This document shows positions 1 to 6,761 of a stretch of 6,814 nucleotides of DNA, one piece after another. The first letter of the stretch is position 1. Every line of letters starts with the position of its first letter. Under the pieces are notes generated by a model. The model had not been told where the DNA came from. It saw nothing but the letters and a program-made list of their open reading frames with translations, and did no database searches. The stretch is from an uncultured Phycisphaerae bacterium (GTDB taxonomy: Bacteria; Planctomycetota; Phycisphaerae; Phycisphaerales; SM1A02). The position numbers were made by a program, and so were the translations under genes. Where the stretch lies: the NCBI GenBank assembly GCA_937899935.1, contig CALCOW010000039.1, forward strand, positions 1 through 6,814. Direction: 5' to 3'.

Positions 1-81
1 CGACGCGCGTTGCGGCGGTTCCTCCTCTTCTCCGGTTGTCTGCTGGGCCACTCGTTGGATCTTGGTCGTGCGCGGCGCCAC
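1..81 (-). CDS. Possible 5' end of a leftward gene (partial, cut by window edge)
   Basis: Read on the minus strand, a GTG at 81-79 opens a frame that stays open to the window edge (27 codons). It reads roughly M-APRTTKIQRVAQQTTGEEEE-PPQRAS. An AGAGG purine run at 92-88 lies six bases before the GTG, a good ribosome-binding position, and an in-frame TAG at 93-91 rules out a longer start. The peptide is charged and low in complexity, with a glutamate run, like a flexible soluble N-terminus. No family can be named from so few residues. It could be a chance open frame, since GC-rich DNA leaves such frames open. If real, it is divergent from the M28 peptidase gene and shares the 82-312 gap with it. 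Confidence 0.35.
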   Translation of the reverse strand, partial: MAPRTTKIQRVAQQTTGEEEEPPQRAS

Positions 82-312
82 CTGCGGCCTCTAGCCGTGA
101 AAAAACCTCGCCTCTCAGGGCATACTATTCTAGCCCGTTTCAGGCATCCTATCGTGTTTGGACCTCTCAGAAACCCGCCTCTTCGGGCTCGTACTCGCCT
201 ACTGAAAGAAGCCCATCGGGCCAGATACACAACTTCCAAACAATCACCGACGGGAGTCGCTACTCTGGGTGATCTGCGACCAAGTTATCCCCTAACACCT
301 GTGAGTTGAGCG
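82..312. other. Intergenic gap, probable divergent promoter region
   Basis: This stretch separates the possible leftward start at 81 from the peptidase start at 313. It could be read as a rightward open frame from position 10, but that protein is arginine- and proline-rich, has no recognisable domain and no ribosome-binding site, so I leave it uncalled. The region contains several short GCCC/CGGG inverted repeats (for example 174-187 and 211-221) and an 8-base direct repeat CCTCTCAG at 111-118 and 163-170. A TAGAAT-like hexamer read leftward near 127-132 could be a -10 box for the leftward gene, but no matching -35 is clear. I could not pick out a convincing promoter for the peptidase. Confidence 0.4.
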
Positions 313-2457
313 ATGAAAAAAAGCCCCGTATCCAGATCTCTTTCTTGTCCAAACTTGATTGGGGCCCTCGTGCTCCAGGCCATTGTCCTGGTCGCCTGTG
401 GTCCAGCCAAGGCCGTCAACACAACGACTCCTGTGATTGCCAAGCAACCCCAGGCAGAACAAACAGATACAAGACCCCAGGTCCAGCGCGGACCTGACAA
501 TATCCGCGCCTTTGATCCTGAGGCATCTGAAACCGCGGCAACGCCGAACGATCCCGCCGTGCCGGCTGACCAGACACTGGCCACGAGTAATGAAGCTCAG
601 GAAAACCAAGCCGATCAGCAAGTGGCCGTCGACCTTCAGTCGGTCATGGGTGAAGTAGACCCCGACATTCGTATCTATTACCAACACGTGATCACGCTCG
701 CGAATCCGTACTTCGAAGGGCGAGCGCCGACCACTGATGGCTTTCGACGAGCAGAGTCATATGTTGAGTTCTATCTCGAGAAGTATGGTCTTGACGGCCC
801 CTTTGAGACCACTGTGATTTCAAATGACAAAGGCCAAGTTGAAACACGTCATCGCCAGGCCTTCACATTCAGTCAAGGCCGCGGGCGAACCAAGATCGAA
901 AACCAAGCAGCTTCGGTCCTAGATATTGCCTTTAAGCCTGATGAAGATTTTCGCGCCCTAGGAAATTCCAACACCGGCACTGTCAGTGCGCCAATCACCT
1001 TCGTCGGCTACGCAATCGAGTCGGGGCCAGATGGCTACACCAGCTTTGATGAGGACACCGATCTGACTGGTCGCATCGCCATGCTCTTACGCTACGAACC
1101 GCTCGACGAAAAAGGCCAGAGTCAATGGTCAAACCAAAGGTTCTCAGGCAACTCGTCTATCGCAGCTAAATTCGAGGCACTCCAAGCGAGAAAACCAAGT
1201 GGAATCATCATGGTCAATCCACCTGATGCTCGTGATGGTCGACGGGGCCTGGAAACACTCCGACGAACCTCGCGCTTTGAACCGAGTTTAGATGTACCTG
1301 CGATTCAAATGACGCCAGAAGCAGCGAATCAGCTTCTTCAAAGTGTCGATCCGGAGCAGCGCGATCTGATGACCCTTCGTAGGGCTGCTGACTCTGGTGA
1401 AATTAAGTCGCTGAACCTAAGTGATGTTGAGATGACTTTTGGAGGCGATGTCGTACAAGCAGACCGAATCACCACAGACAATGTGGCTGGCGTGCTTCCA
1501 GGCTACGGCAATCTTGCAGATCAATGGGTTGTCGTTGGCGCCCACCTTGACCATGTTGGTTACGGATACACCGGTACGACTTCGAGGTTTGAAGGCCAAC
1601 TTCATCCCGGGGCTGATGACAACGCATCAGGCTCAGCAGCGCTTCTGGTCATGGCCGATCGACTTTCCAAAGCCTACAAAGAACTTCCCGAAGACACGCC
1701 TCGACGATCCGTGCTACTGATTTGGTTCGGTGCTGAAGAAGCCGGACTTCACGGCTCAGCACACTTCGTAGAGAACCCAACCATGCCGGTCGAAGATATC
1801 CAGGCGATGATCAACTTTGACATGGTGGGCCGCCTGCGAAATGACAATCTTTCAATCTCTGGAACAGGGACCGCTGAGGAATTCGATGAAATTCTCCCTC
1901 CGCATTACGAGCGCAGCGGGTTGACGATCGCCGAATCGCCAGGCGGCTTAGGGCCCTCTGACCATGCCAGCTTCTATCGCGCTGGAGTACCTGTGCTCTT
2001 CCCATTTACTGGACTTCACGATGACTACCACACTCCCGCTGATCGGGCGTTTACGGTTAATCCAGAAGGAGCCATGAAAGTTGTTGATTTTGCAGAACCA
2101 CTCGTGCTGGAGCTGGCGCTGATGCCAGAGAAGCTCACGCTGAGCGAAAATACACAGAGTGACTCCAACGAGACACCCAGTCGTACAGGGGCATCGGTGC
2201 GACTTGGCATCATGCCTAGCTATGGCGGTGCTGATGGCAAGGGCGTCAAGGTAGAGGCTGTTTCCAGTGGCACGTCGGCGGATAAAGGTGGTATCAAGAA
2301 GGGTGATGTCATGATCAAATGGAATGACAATGACCTCGATGGCCCACGAACCCTTGGCGAGATGCTTCGACAACATAAGCCAGGCGACACAGTGACGATT
2401 GTGGTGCGCCGTGGTGGCAAGGAAGAAACACTCACGCTCACCTTAGAAGGAAGGTAA
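313..2457 (+). CDS. M28-family zinc peptidase, lipoprotein, with PA-like and C-terminal PDZ domains
   Basis: This 714-residue protein is probably an exported aminopeptidase-type metallopeptidase. Residues 1-29 form a lipoprotein signal: basic start, hydrophobic run, then lipobox LVAC with the lipidated Cys at 29. Residues 30 to about 115 are a Gln/Ala/Pro/Thr-rich linker that would hold the enzyme off the membrane. A PA-like insert spans about 223-345. The M28 catalytic core follows with all expected residues: His411 and Asp413 in GAHLDH, bridging Asp436 in GADDNASG, Glu475-Glu476 in GAEEAGLHG, Asp503 in NFDMVG and His573 in DDYHTPAD. A PDZ domain covers about 628-714, with carboxylate-binding loop near LGIMP, and ends the protein. 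The start is fixed by an in-frame TGA at 307-309. The Shine-Dalgarno is weak (GAG/TGAG just upstream). Family and metal sites are clear; the substrate is unknown. The gene converges on rnpB. Confidence 0.93.
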   Translation: MKKSPVSRSLSCPNLIGALVLQAIVLVACGPAKAVNTTTPVIAKQPQAEQTDTRPQVQRGPDNIRAFDPEASETAATPNDPAVPADQTLATSNEAQENQADQQVAVDLQSVMGEVDPDIRIYYQHVITLANPYFEGRAPTTDGFRRAESYVEFYLEKYGLDGPFETTVISNDKGQVETRHRQAFTFSQGRGRTKIENQAASVLDIAFKPDEDFRALGNSNTGTVSAPITFVGYAIESGPDGYTSFDEDTDLTGRIAMLLRYEPLDEKGQSQWSNQRFSGNSSIAAKFEALQARKPSGIIMVNPPDARDGRRGLETLRRTSRFEPSLDVPAIQMTPEAANQLLQSVDPEQRDLMTLRRAADSGEIKSLNLSDVEMTFGGDVVQADRITTDNVAGVLPGYGNLADQWVVVGAHLDHVGYGYTGTTSRFEGQLHPGADDNASGSAALLVMADRLSKAYKELPEDTPRRSVLLIWFGAEEAGLHGSAHFVENPTMPVEDIQAMINFDMVGRLRNDNLSISGTGTAEEFDEILPPHYERSGLTIAESPGGLGPSDHASFYRAGVPVLFPFTGLHDDYHTPADRAFTVNPEGAMKVVDFAEPLVLELALMPEKLTLSENTQSDSNETPSRTGASVRLGIMPSYGGADGKGVKVEAVSSGTSADKGGIKKGDVMIKWNDNDLDGPRTLGEMLRQHKPGDTVTIVVRRGGKEETLTLTLEGR

Positions 2458-2459
2458 TC

Positions 2460-2499
2460 AAAAAGGCGAAGCGGACGGCGGTTTGCCGCCGCCCGCTTC
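2460..2499 (-). terminator. Intrinsic terminator of rnpB, between convergent genes
   Basis: A near-perfect hairpin lies at 2468-2499. Arms GAAGCGG and CGGCGG (2468-2474, 2476-2481) pair with CCGCCG and CCGCTTC (2486-2491, 2493-2499) around a TTTG loop, with one A/C mismatch. Read leftward, it is followed after three bases by five U residues (A run at 2460-2464), as expected for a Rho-independent terminator of the minus-strand rnpB transcript. On the plus strand no T-run follows the stem, so its effect on peptidase mRNA would be weaker. It begins three bases after the peptidase stop codon. Confidence 0.8.
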
Positions 2500-2510
2500 A
2501 TTGAAGATCA

Positions 2511-2936
2511 CCTATGGACATAAGCCGAATTCTGTCCCCGCCTGGCTGGTCAGGCGACGAGCCAGGCCAGTGACGGTCATTCATCTTAGGGCCGCCGTTA
2601 CCGACGACCTCTTGCACGCGACCCGCCCTCATACCGCGGACTACGGCTCCAATGCATAAGCATTGGTAAGGACTGCTTGCGCTTGCACGCGGTGGGGTTT
2701 ACCTTGCCCCAACTGTCACCAGTTGAGCGGTGCGCTCTTACCGCACCTTTTCACCCTTACCTGTGGCCTCAACTCGAGAGAAAAGACCCATCGGCGGTTC
2801 ATTTTCTGTGGCACTTTCCCTGGCCCGGCGATCGAGGGCCGGTGGGCGTTACCCACCACCGTTGTCCTGTCGTGTTCGGACTTTCCTCCATCTGAACTCA
2901 GATACACCGAGTACAAACAGCGACCGTCTATCCACA
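2511..2936 (-). ncRNA. rnpB: RNase P RNA (bacterial type A-like)
   Basis: This is the catalytic RNA of ribonuclease P, which trims the 5' leader from precursor tRNAs. Read leftward, it carries the universally conserved blocks in order: GAGGAAAGTCCGAACACGAC (about 2888-2868), GGTAACGCC in a hairpin (about 2853-2845), GAAAGTGCCACAGAAAA (about 2818-2802), GGTAAGGGTGAAA then GGTAAGAGCGCACCG (2761-2728), AGATGAATGACCGTC (2586-2572), and GACAGAATTCGGCTTAT near the 3' end (2536-2520). An end helix P1 can be drawn between UGUGGAUA (about 2936-2929) and UGUCCAUA (2520-2513), which sets both ends within a few bases. The length of about 425 nt and the block order resemble the common ancestral (type A) form. 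Upstream is a TACAAT box and downstream a hairpin with a U-tract, so it is an independent transcript. Identity is firm; ends are approximate. Confidence 0.96.
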
Positions 2937-2941
2937 ACTGA

Positions 2942-2947
2942 ATTGTA
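2942..2947 (-). promoter_or_regulatory. Probable -10 box of rnpB promoter
   Basis: Read leftward the hexamer is TACAAT, five of six matches to TATAAT. It sits about six bases before the start of the P1 helix of rnpB, the expected distance to the transcription start near 2935. The -35 region is poor: a CTGTCG-like hexamer lies about 18 bases further upstream. Position relative to the mature RNA is the main support. Confidence 0.55.
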
Positions 2948-2996
2948 ACCTAGGATTCTTACTGGCGACAGGTTTACTTAACACTACACTGCTCTC

Positions 2997-3956
2997 ATGG
3001 GGTCACCTCGCCTGCTTGTCTGGACTGTTCCTGAACACCGCAACCTGGTCGCGGATGCCATGGCGACCTCAGATGCCATGGTTGTGGCCATGGGCTCAGA
3101 CTCTCCTGCTGGCGCTTCAGCTTGCAGTCGAGGGCTCGATGCCCAACCTATTTCGGATATTCGCCAGGCAATCCAGCTTGATGATGCTGACATTATGTGG
3201 ATCACGACTGCGGTGCCGATCGAGAGCCCACTTCGCGCACTCATGGAATGTCGACCACGCCGATACTTACTCAGTGAGCCTCCAGCGGGTGCTGTGGCGG
3301 ATCTACTGGCCGAGACCACGCCTGTTCCGCAGGCATCCCTCACACCGTTGATGCGCCTCAGCCCAGGCTACCTCATGGCACAAGATGCCTTGAATGAGTT
3401 TGGTGAGATCACCAGCGTCCACCTCGCGTTCCGATGCGGGGCTGGTGAGGGAGGACTAGCCGGCCGCTTGTTTGATGCGATGGACTTGGTTGATTGCCTT
3501 TGTGGCCAGCCGGAGGCCATTTTTGCCACACTCCGAAGTCCGCTTCCAGGCGTTCCTGAACCACTCGATCAACTCCATGGACATTTAGGGGCAAGCTTGC
3601 GTCTCGCGGATCAGCGCTGCATCACCCTCTCACTCTCAAATCTCGCCGGCACCTGGTTCCGTGGCGTCACCATTATCGGTGAGGGCGGCACACTGCGAAT
3701 CTCTGACGGTTCAATGCAGTGGCTTGGGCCAGATGGCCGCCAGATAGATGCCACAGAAGCGAAGAAGCCGATATCGCCGGGCGCCTTAGTCGGTCATCAG
3801 ATACGCCGCATCTGTGAGCATCGCGATGTTCTTGATGCGCCATCAAATGACGCTCAGTTGCTTGTACTCTGTGAAACAGCACGATTGAGCTGCTTGACTG
3901 GTCAAGTTGAGTGCCCCAATTCATTGCGCAACATGCTTTACACCTCAGTTGGCTGA
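2997..3956 (+). CDS. Degenerate Gfo/Idh/MocA-family oxidoreductase-like protein
   Basis: The 319-residue protein has the overall plan of the Gfo/Idh/MocA family of NAD(P)-dependent sugar and polyol dehydrogenases. Its N-terminal half has the family's strand-helix rhythm (acidic DIRQAIQLDDADIMWITTAV, then RRYLLSEPPAG). Its C-terminal half matches the substrate domain (EFGEITSVHLAFR; RLFDAMDLVDCLCGQPEAIFATL; GEGGTLRISDGSMQWLGPDG). Key residues are missing. The usual EKP motif is Glu94-Pro95-Pro96, with no catalytic Lys. The usual His of the G-x-H-x-x-D helix appears to be Asp163 (followed by Asp166). I see no GxGxxG loop near residues 5-20. It is also short for the family. It is thus probably a non-catalytic homologue or one with altered chemistry. 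ATG 2997 follows an in-frame TAA at 2979-2981; no clear ribosome-binding site is present, so ATG 3057 is a less likely alternative start. Confidence 0.75.
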   Translation: MGSPRLLVWTVPEHRNLVADAMATSDAMVVAMGSDSPAGASACSRGLDAQPISDIRQAIQLDDADIMWITTAVPIESPLRALMECRPRRYLLSEPPAGAVADLLAETTPVPQASLTPLMRLSPGYLMAQDALNEFGEITSVHLAFRCGAGEGGLAGRLFDAMDLVDCLCGQPEAIFATLRSPLPGVPEPLDQLHGHLGASLRLADQRCITLSLSNLAGTWFRGVTIIGEGGTLRISDGSMQWLGPDGRQIDATEAKKPISPGALVGHQIRRICEHRDVLDAPSNDAQLLVLCETARLSCLTGQVECPNSLRNMLYTSVG

Positions 3957-3975
3957 TCAAGTTTAACTGATCAAG
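3953..3975. repeat. Short direct repeat CTGATCAAG x2 in convergent gap
   Basis: Nine bases, CTGATCAAG, occur at 3953-3961 (overlapping the stop codon of the Gfo-like gene) and again at 3967-3975, five bases apart. Each copy contains the palindrome TGATCA, so the pair can also be drawn as a weak imperfect hairpin. The rest of the gap to 4000 holds GGGCCGGC and a TTTT run at 3997-4000. There is no convincing terminator for either converging gene. Confidence 0.4.
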
Positions 3976-4000
3976 GGCCGGCAACCACCGAGCTAGTTTT

Positions 4001-4744
4001 CTACAGGGATTGGATGGTCTCATGCAGTGGCATGATGACATTGGGAATCACTCGATCTTCGGCGATCCGCTCAATATGACCCGCCAATGAACCAAAATCA
4101 CTAATCAGATCTTCAAGTCCTGTCCGTGGACCAGAGCGTCGCACGGTCAGAAAGACACTGATTGGTGTCTCATCAAAACGACCGGAACTCACCTCATTGG
4201 TACGCGTGCGTGTCTTTACCTCCACGGAGGCCTGAAGATCGCAATCCTCGTTAAGGGCAAAGCCAACGAATGGTTGCGCTTCGAGCAATGACTCACGCCC
4301 ATGATCGACCAGGGCTGTCAAAGGTGAATCGGGCAATAAGGCACTCATAACGACCTCATTTCGATTCATTGGTGCCTGAAGATCAAAACCGAAGACCAAC
4401 TCGAGATAGTCAACATCTAAGGGGCTGATCGACAGAAAATACGGCGCCACCTCCAAAATCAACTGATGCAGTGAGTATGCTTCTTCAATTGATCGGGGAT
4501 TCACCCAACCACTGCGAATTGATGTCCGACGAAGTGCCAGCCAGCTATAGCGAGCATCAGATTCCACGGACTCCAACGCCAACTCGCCGTCATAGCGACG
4601 GAACTGATCCATAAACGGAAGTTGCCGCCGGACACGATCAAACATGTCCAGAACGGTATTCCGATTGGGCGGCAGATCCATCTTCAAGGCCAACTTTTGG
4701 TTGACATAGAAGTCGCTGCATATCGCTGTGAAAGAAGTGGTCAT
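4001..4744 (-). CDS. Conserved-looking protein of unknown function (247 aa)
   Basis: I do not recognise a named domain. The protein begins MTTSFTAICSDFYVNQKLAL, has no signal peptide or membrane segment, and looks like a soluble mixed alpha/beta cytoplasmic protein. Notable stretches are a predicted helix with MFDRVRRQLP (34-43), ALRRTSIRSGWVNP (70-83), and SISPLDVDYLELVFGFDLQA (105-124). The wording resembles hypothetical proteins I associate with planctomycetes, but I cannot verify this here. I chose ATG 4744 because AAGGAGG lies just before it; an in-frame ATG at 4768 would place that ribosome-binding site inside the gene and add only eight residues. It lies 46 bases after the DUF418 gene on the same strand, so it is probably the last gene of that operon, possibly with its own strong translation signal. 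Coding is very likely; function is unknown. Confidence 0.85.
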   Translation of the reverse strand: MTTSFTAICSDFYVNQKLALKMDLPPNRNTVLDMFDRVRRQLPFMDQFRRYDGELALESVESDARYSWLALRRTSIRSGWVNPRSIEEAYSLHQLILEVAPYFLSISPLDVDYLELVFGFDLQAPMNRNEVVMSALLPDSPLTALVDHGRESLLEAQPFVGFALNEDCDLQASVEVKTRTRTNEVSSGRFDETPISVFLTVRRSGPRTGLEDLISDFGSLAGHIERIAEDRVIPNVIMPLHETIQSL

Positions 4745-4745
4745 C

Positions 4746-4752
4746 TGCCTCC
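4746..4752 (-). promoter_or_regulatory. Strong Shine-Dalgarno deciding the start of the 247-aa gene
   Basis: The leftward sequence AAGGAGGCAGATG places a near-consensus AAGGAGG three to four bases before the ATG at 4744-4742. This favours that start over the in-frame ATG at 4768. It is the best ribosome-binding site in the window. Confidence 0.7.
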
Positions 4753-4790
4753 TTGCTGAATGATCCACTCATACCTTACCCGCAGATGCT

Positions 4791-6029
4791 TCAATCGCCG
4801 CGCCGAATCACCTCGAAGCGCCAATATGTCAACATTCGCCAGATCCATTCCAAAGGACCAAAGCGGAACCAAGTCATCCAGAGCGAGCACCCTACGATCA
4901 GGACAATCCAGACAACCGCCACGACGTAAAACTGCTCAACGCGATCGACTCGGCCAATCCAGCCCAGACCATGGCCATAGAAGATCCATCCAGCAATGAC
5001 TGACTCCAAAATGTAGGCCGTCAATGCCATGCGTCCGACAGGTGCCAGGACCGTTCGCAACCATCGAAGGCTTTCACTGCGACACAAAAGCAGCACACCA
5101 CCAATCCAAGCCGCGGCCAGGGCGAGGTTTCCAAACTCCTTCATGCACTCAATCAGGCCTATGCCCACAGGCGTGTTTTCGGTGCCGCTAGCTAGCTCAA
5201 CGGCTACCAACACCAGTGGCAAACCCAGAGCAAGGCCTCCGATCAGCATGGACCACTCTGCGGCCCGATGTCTTCCCCTGAGCAGAGACCATCGCAGCAA
5301 AACCGCTCCAATCAACATCAGCGCGATGGTCTTGAGACCAGCCAGCACCAACGTCCACCAGATTTGCACCTCAATTGCCGTCGGTATTCGCCATCGCAGT
5401 TGATCCGCAAAACTCCCGGAACGGTGGCTCATTTCCAGCTCGATTTCTTCGGGGCCCATCTGCCACATTTCACCGCCTTTGGCCGCCGCCTCAGTGGCCA
5501 TAAAACTAGTGAAAGAGAACATCTCTAAAAACCACATTCCCAGACTGGCGCCAGCAATTGCCAACATCGCAGGTATTGGCAAACCCACAAGCAACCAAAC
5601 CAACATGCCCAGCAGCGCATAGGAGACCAAGACATCACCATAAAAGAGAAAGTAGGCATGTATCAGGCCAATCAGAAGGAGCCATCCAAGGCGTCTATAT
5701 TGAATTCCGCTGGTCGATCTTTGAGCAGCTTTTGCCTTTGCCGCCATCATTGCTAAGCCGGCGCCAAAGAGCACCGTAAAGATGGCCATGAATTTGGTAT
5801 TGGCTAAGACCTGGGTGATATGCCAAGCAAAGTACTCAGCGCGATTGATCTCCCCCATCGCCATCGGATCAATGTACAGAATCACTGGCATTGAAAATGC
5901 CTGAACATTCATGACAAAAATGCCGAGAACAGCGATACCACGTAGCACATCTAACTGCTCAATGCGCTGTTTTTCAGTAACCGGGCCAATTGGCCCAAGC
6001 GATTGGTCCAACTTCTCGTGATTTGCCAT
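4791..6029 (-). CDS. DUF418-family multi-pass membrane protein (YeiB-like)
   Basis: The 412-residue protein matches the DUF418/YeiB family of inner-membrane proteins, related in architecture to membrane acyltransferases and often proposed to be transporters; the true activity is not established. Family signatures are in order: EQLDVLRGIAVLGIFVMNVQ (24-43), FTVLFGAGLAMM (84-95), RRLGWLLLIGLIHAYFLFYG followed by DVLVSYALLG (112-141), PVGRMALTAYILESVIAGW (330-348), FYGHGLGW (350-357) and FGPLEWIWRMLTYWR (390-404). Around ten hydrophobic segments are visible, at about 28-48, 75-96, 114-130, 134-150, 153-172, 225-247, 259-280, 299-316, 330-350 and 366-388. The length fits the family. ATG 6029 lies five bases after the stop of the HAD gene, so translation is probably coupled; its own ribosome-binding site is weak. 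The 46-base gap after it leads to the 247-residue gene. Confidence 0.92.
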   Translation of the reverse strand: MANHEKLDQSLGPIGPVTEKQRIEQLDVLRGIAVLGIFVMNVQAFSMPVILYIDPMAMGEINRAEYFAWHITQVLANTKFMAIFTVLFGAGLAMMAAKAKAAQRSTSGIQYRRLGWLLLIGLIHAYFLFYGDVLVSYALLGMLVWLLVGLPIPAMLAIAGASLGMWFLEMFSFTSFMATEAAAKGGEMWQMGPEEIELEMSHRSGSFADQLRWRIPTAIEVQIWWTLVLAGLKTIALMLIGAVLLRWSLLRGRHRAAEWSMLIGGLALGLPLVLVAVELASGTENTPVGIGLIECMKEFGNLALAAAWIGGVLLLCRSESLRWLRTVLAPVGRMALTAYILESVIAGWIFYGHGLGWIGRVDRVEQFYVVAVVWIVLIVGCSLWMTWFRFGPLEWIWRMLTYWRFEVIRRGD

Positions 6030-6034
6030 ACGCG

Positions 6035-6748
6035 TTAGTCACTTAAGGTGGGTGACGTATTCACCCGCGTCAAAATCCAGTCTATCAATCCGTCCGTATC
6101 AGACAGGTCATCGACGAGCAGATCAGGTTCGCAGGCGGCAAGCGTCTCTCTCGTATCACCACCGGTGGCAACTGCAATCGCCCAGCAGTCATTGGCTCGT
6201 GCGCAATCAATGTCATGGGTCGTATCACCAATAATCACAACTTCATGAGCCGCGACTGACCGCCCCTGGACTTGCTGAAATCTCTTCATGGCCACTGGCG
6301 GCAAACCACGGCGCGTCTGGGCGTCGGCACCCCACGCACAGACGGTGAAGTCTGCAGGATCAAAACCAGCTGCATGGAGTTTGATTTCACCCGTTTCTTG
6401 AAAATTGCCCGTTAAGAGGCCGGCGGTTAATGAAGGGTGCTCAACAACGGCTTTGATCAGTGCCGCGGCTCCATTCAACGCATCAAATCGTGTACCGCCC
6501 TGCTCGACCCGGTTTTTGAGGACCTGGTGATAGCCTTCCCTTAACTGATCAGCATAGGGTTCATGATCTTCTATACCGTTCCGTTTTGCGAGTGCCTGCC
6601 ATATCAATGGGTCTGTCCGCCCATGCACTTCAACGCCTTCAAATGTCATTTTTGTATTCAGCAAAGACTGGGCCGCCTCTAAGAAAGCGGAAACACCAAC
6701 TCCACGCGTCAGCAACATGGTGCCATCAATGTCAAAGAGCACGAGCAA
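6035..6748 (-). CDS. HAD-superfamily phosphatase (phosphoglycolate phosphatase-like), TTG start
   Basis: The 237-residue protein is a HAD hydrolase that probably removes phosphate from a small metabolite through an aspartyl-phosphate intermediate. Motif I is FDIDGT with nucleophile Asp6 and acid/base Asp8. Motif II is LLTGN with Thr113. Motif IV is GDTTHDID with Mg-binding Asp175 and Asp179. The motif III basic residue is probably Arg146 or Arg147 in TRRGLPPVAMKRF. A helical cap lies at about 15-85, as in the Gph/PGMB-like group. The ending (VATGGDTRETLAACEPDLLV) is typical of that group. The first codon is TTG at 6748-6746: no ATG is in frame before motif I, GGAG lies seven bases upstream, and GTG 6742 would be too far from it. 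The substrate cannot be told. It sits in a leftward operon directly before DUF418. Confidence 0.9.
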   Translation of the reverse strand: MLVLFDIDGTMLLTRGVGVSAFLEAAQSLLNTKMTFEGVEVHGRTDPLIWQALAKRNGIEDHEPYADQLREGYHQVLKNRVEQGGTRFDALNGAAALIKAVVEHPSLTAGLLTGNFQETGEIKLHAAGFDPADFTVCAWGADAQTRRGLPPVAMKRFQQVQGRSVAAHEVVIIGDTTHDIDCARANDCWAIAVATGGDTRETLAACEPDLLVDDLSDTDGLIDWILTRVNTSPTLSD

Positions 6749-6755
6749 ATGACGG

Positions 6756-6759
6756 CTCC
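6756..6759 (-). promoter_or_regulatory. Shine-Dalgarno supporting the TTG start of the HAD gene
   Basis: Read leftward, GGAG at 6759-6756 is followed by seven bases and then TTG (6748-6746). This spacing is near ideal and decides for TTG over the in-frame GTG at 6742. It lies two bases after the stop codon of the preceding gene. Confidence 0.6.
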
Positions 6760-6761
6760 AA

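Noticed and set aside
174..187. CCCG...CGGG inverted repeat as a terminator
   Set aside because: Only four base pairs and no adjacent T-run of useful length on the plus strand.
10..309. Rightward open frame of 99 codons before the peptidase gene
   Set aside because: Arg/Pro/Leu-rich composition, no ribosome-binding site, no domain, and it conflicts with a better-supported leftward start at 81.
2663..2948. Several open frames of 70-90 codons on both strands
   Set aside because: They lie wholly inside or across rnpB, whose conserved RNA blocks explain the sequence.
3054..3081. Repeat GATGCCATGG twice
   Set aside because: It lies within coding sequence and reflects similar Asp-Ala-Met codons; likely chance.
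4760..5779. Rightward open frames opposite the DUF418 gene
   Set aside because: They are antisense to a clear membrane-protein gene, are Arg/Ser/Pro-rich and show no domain.
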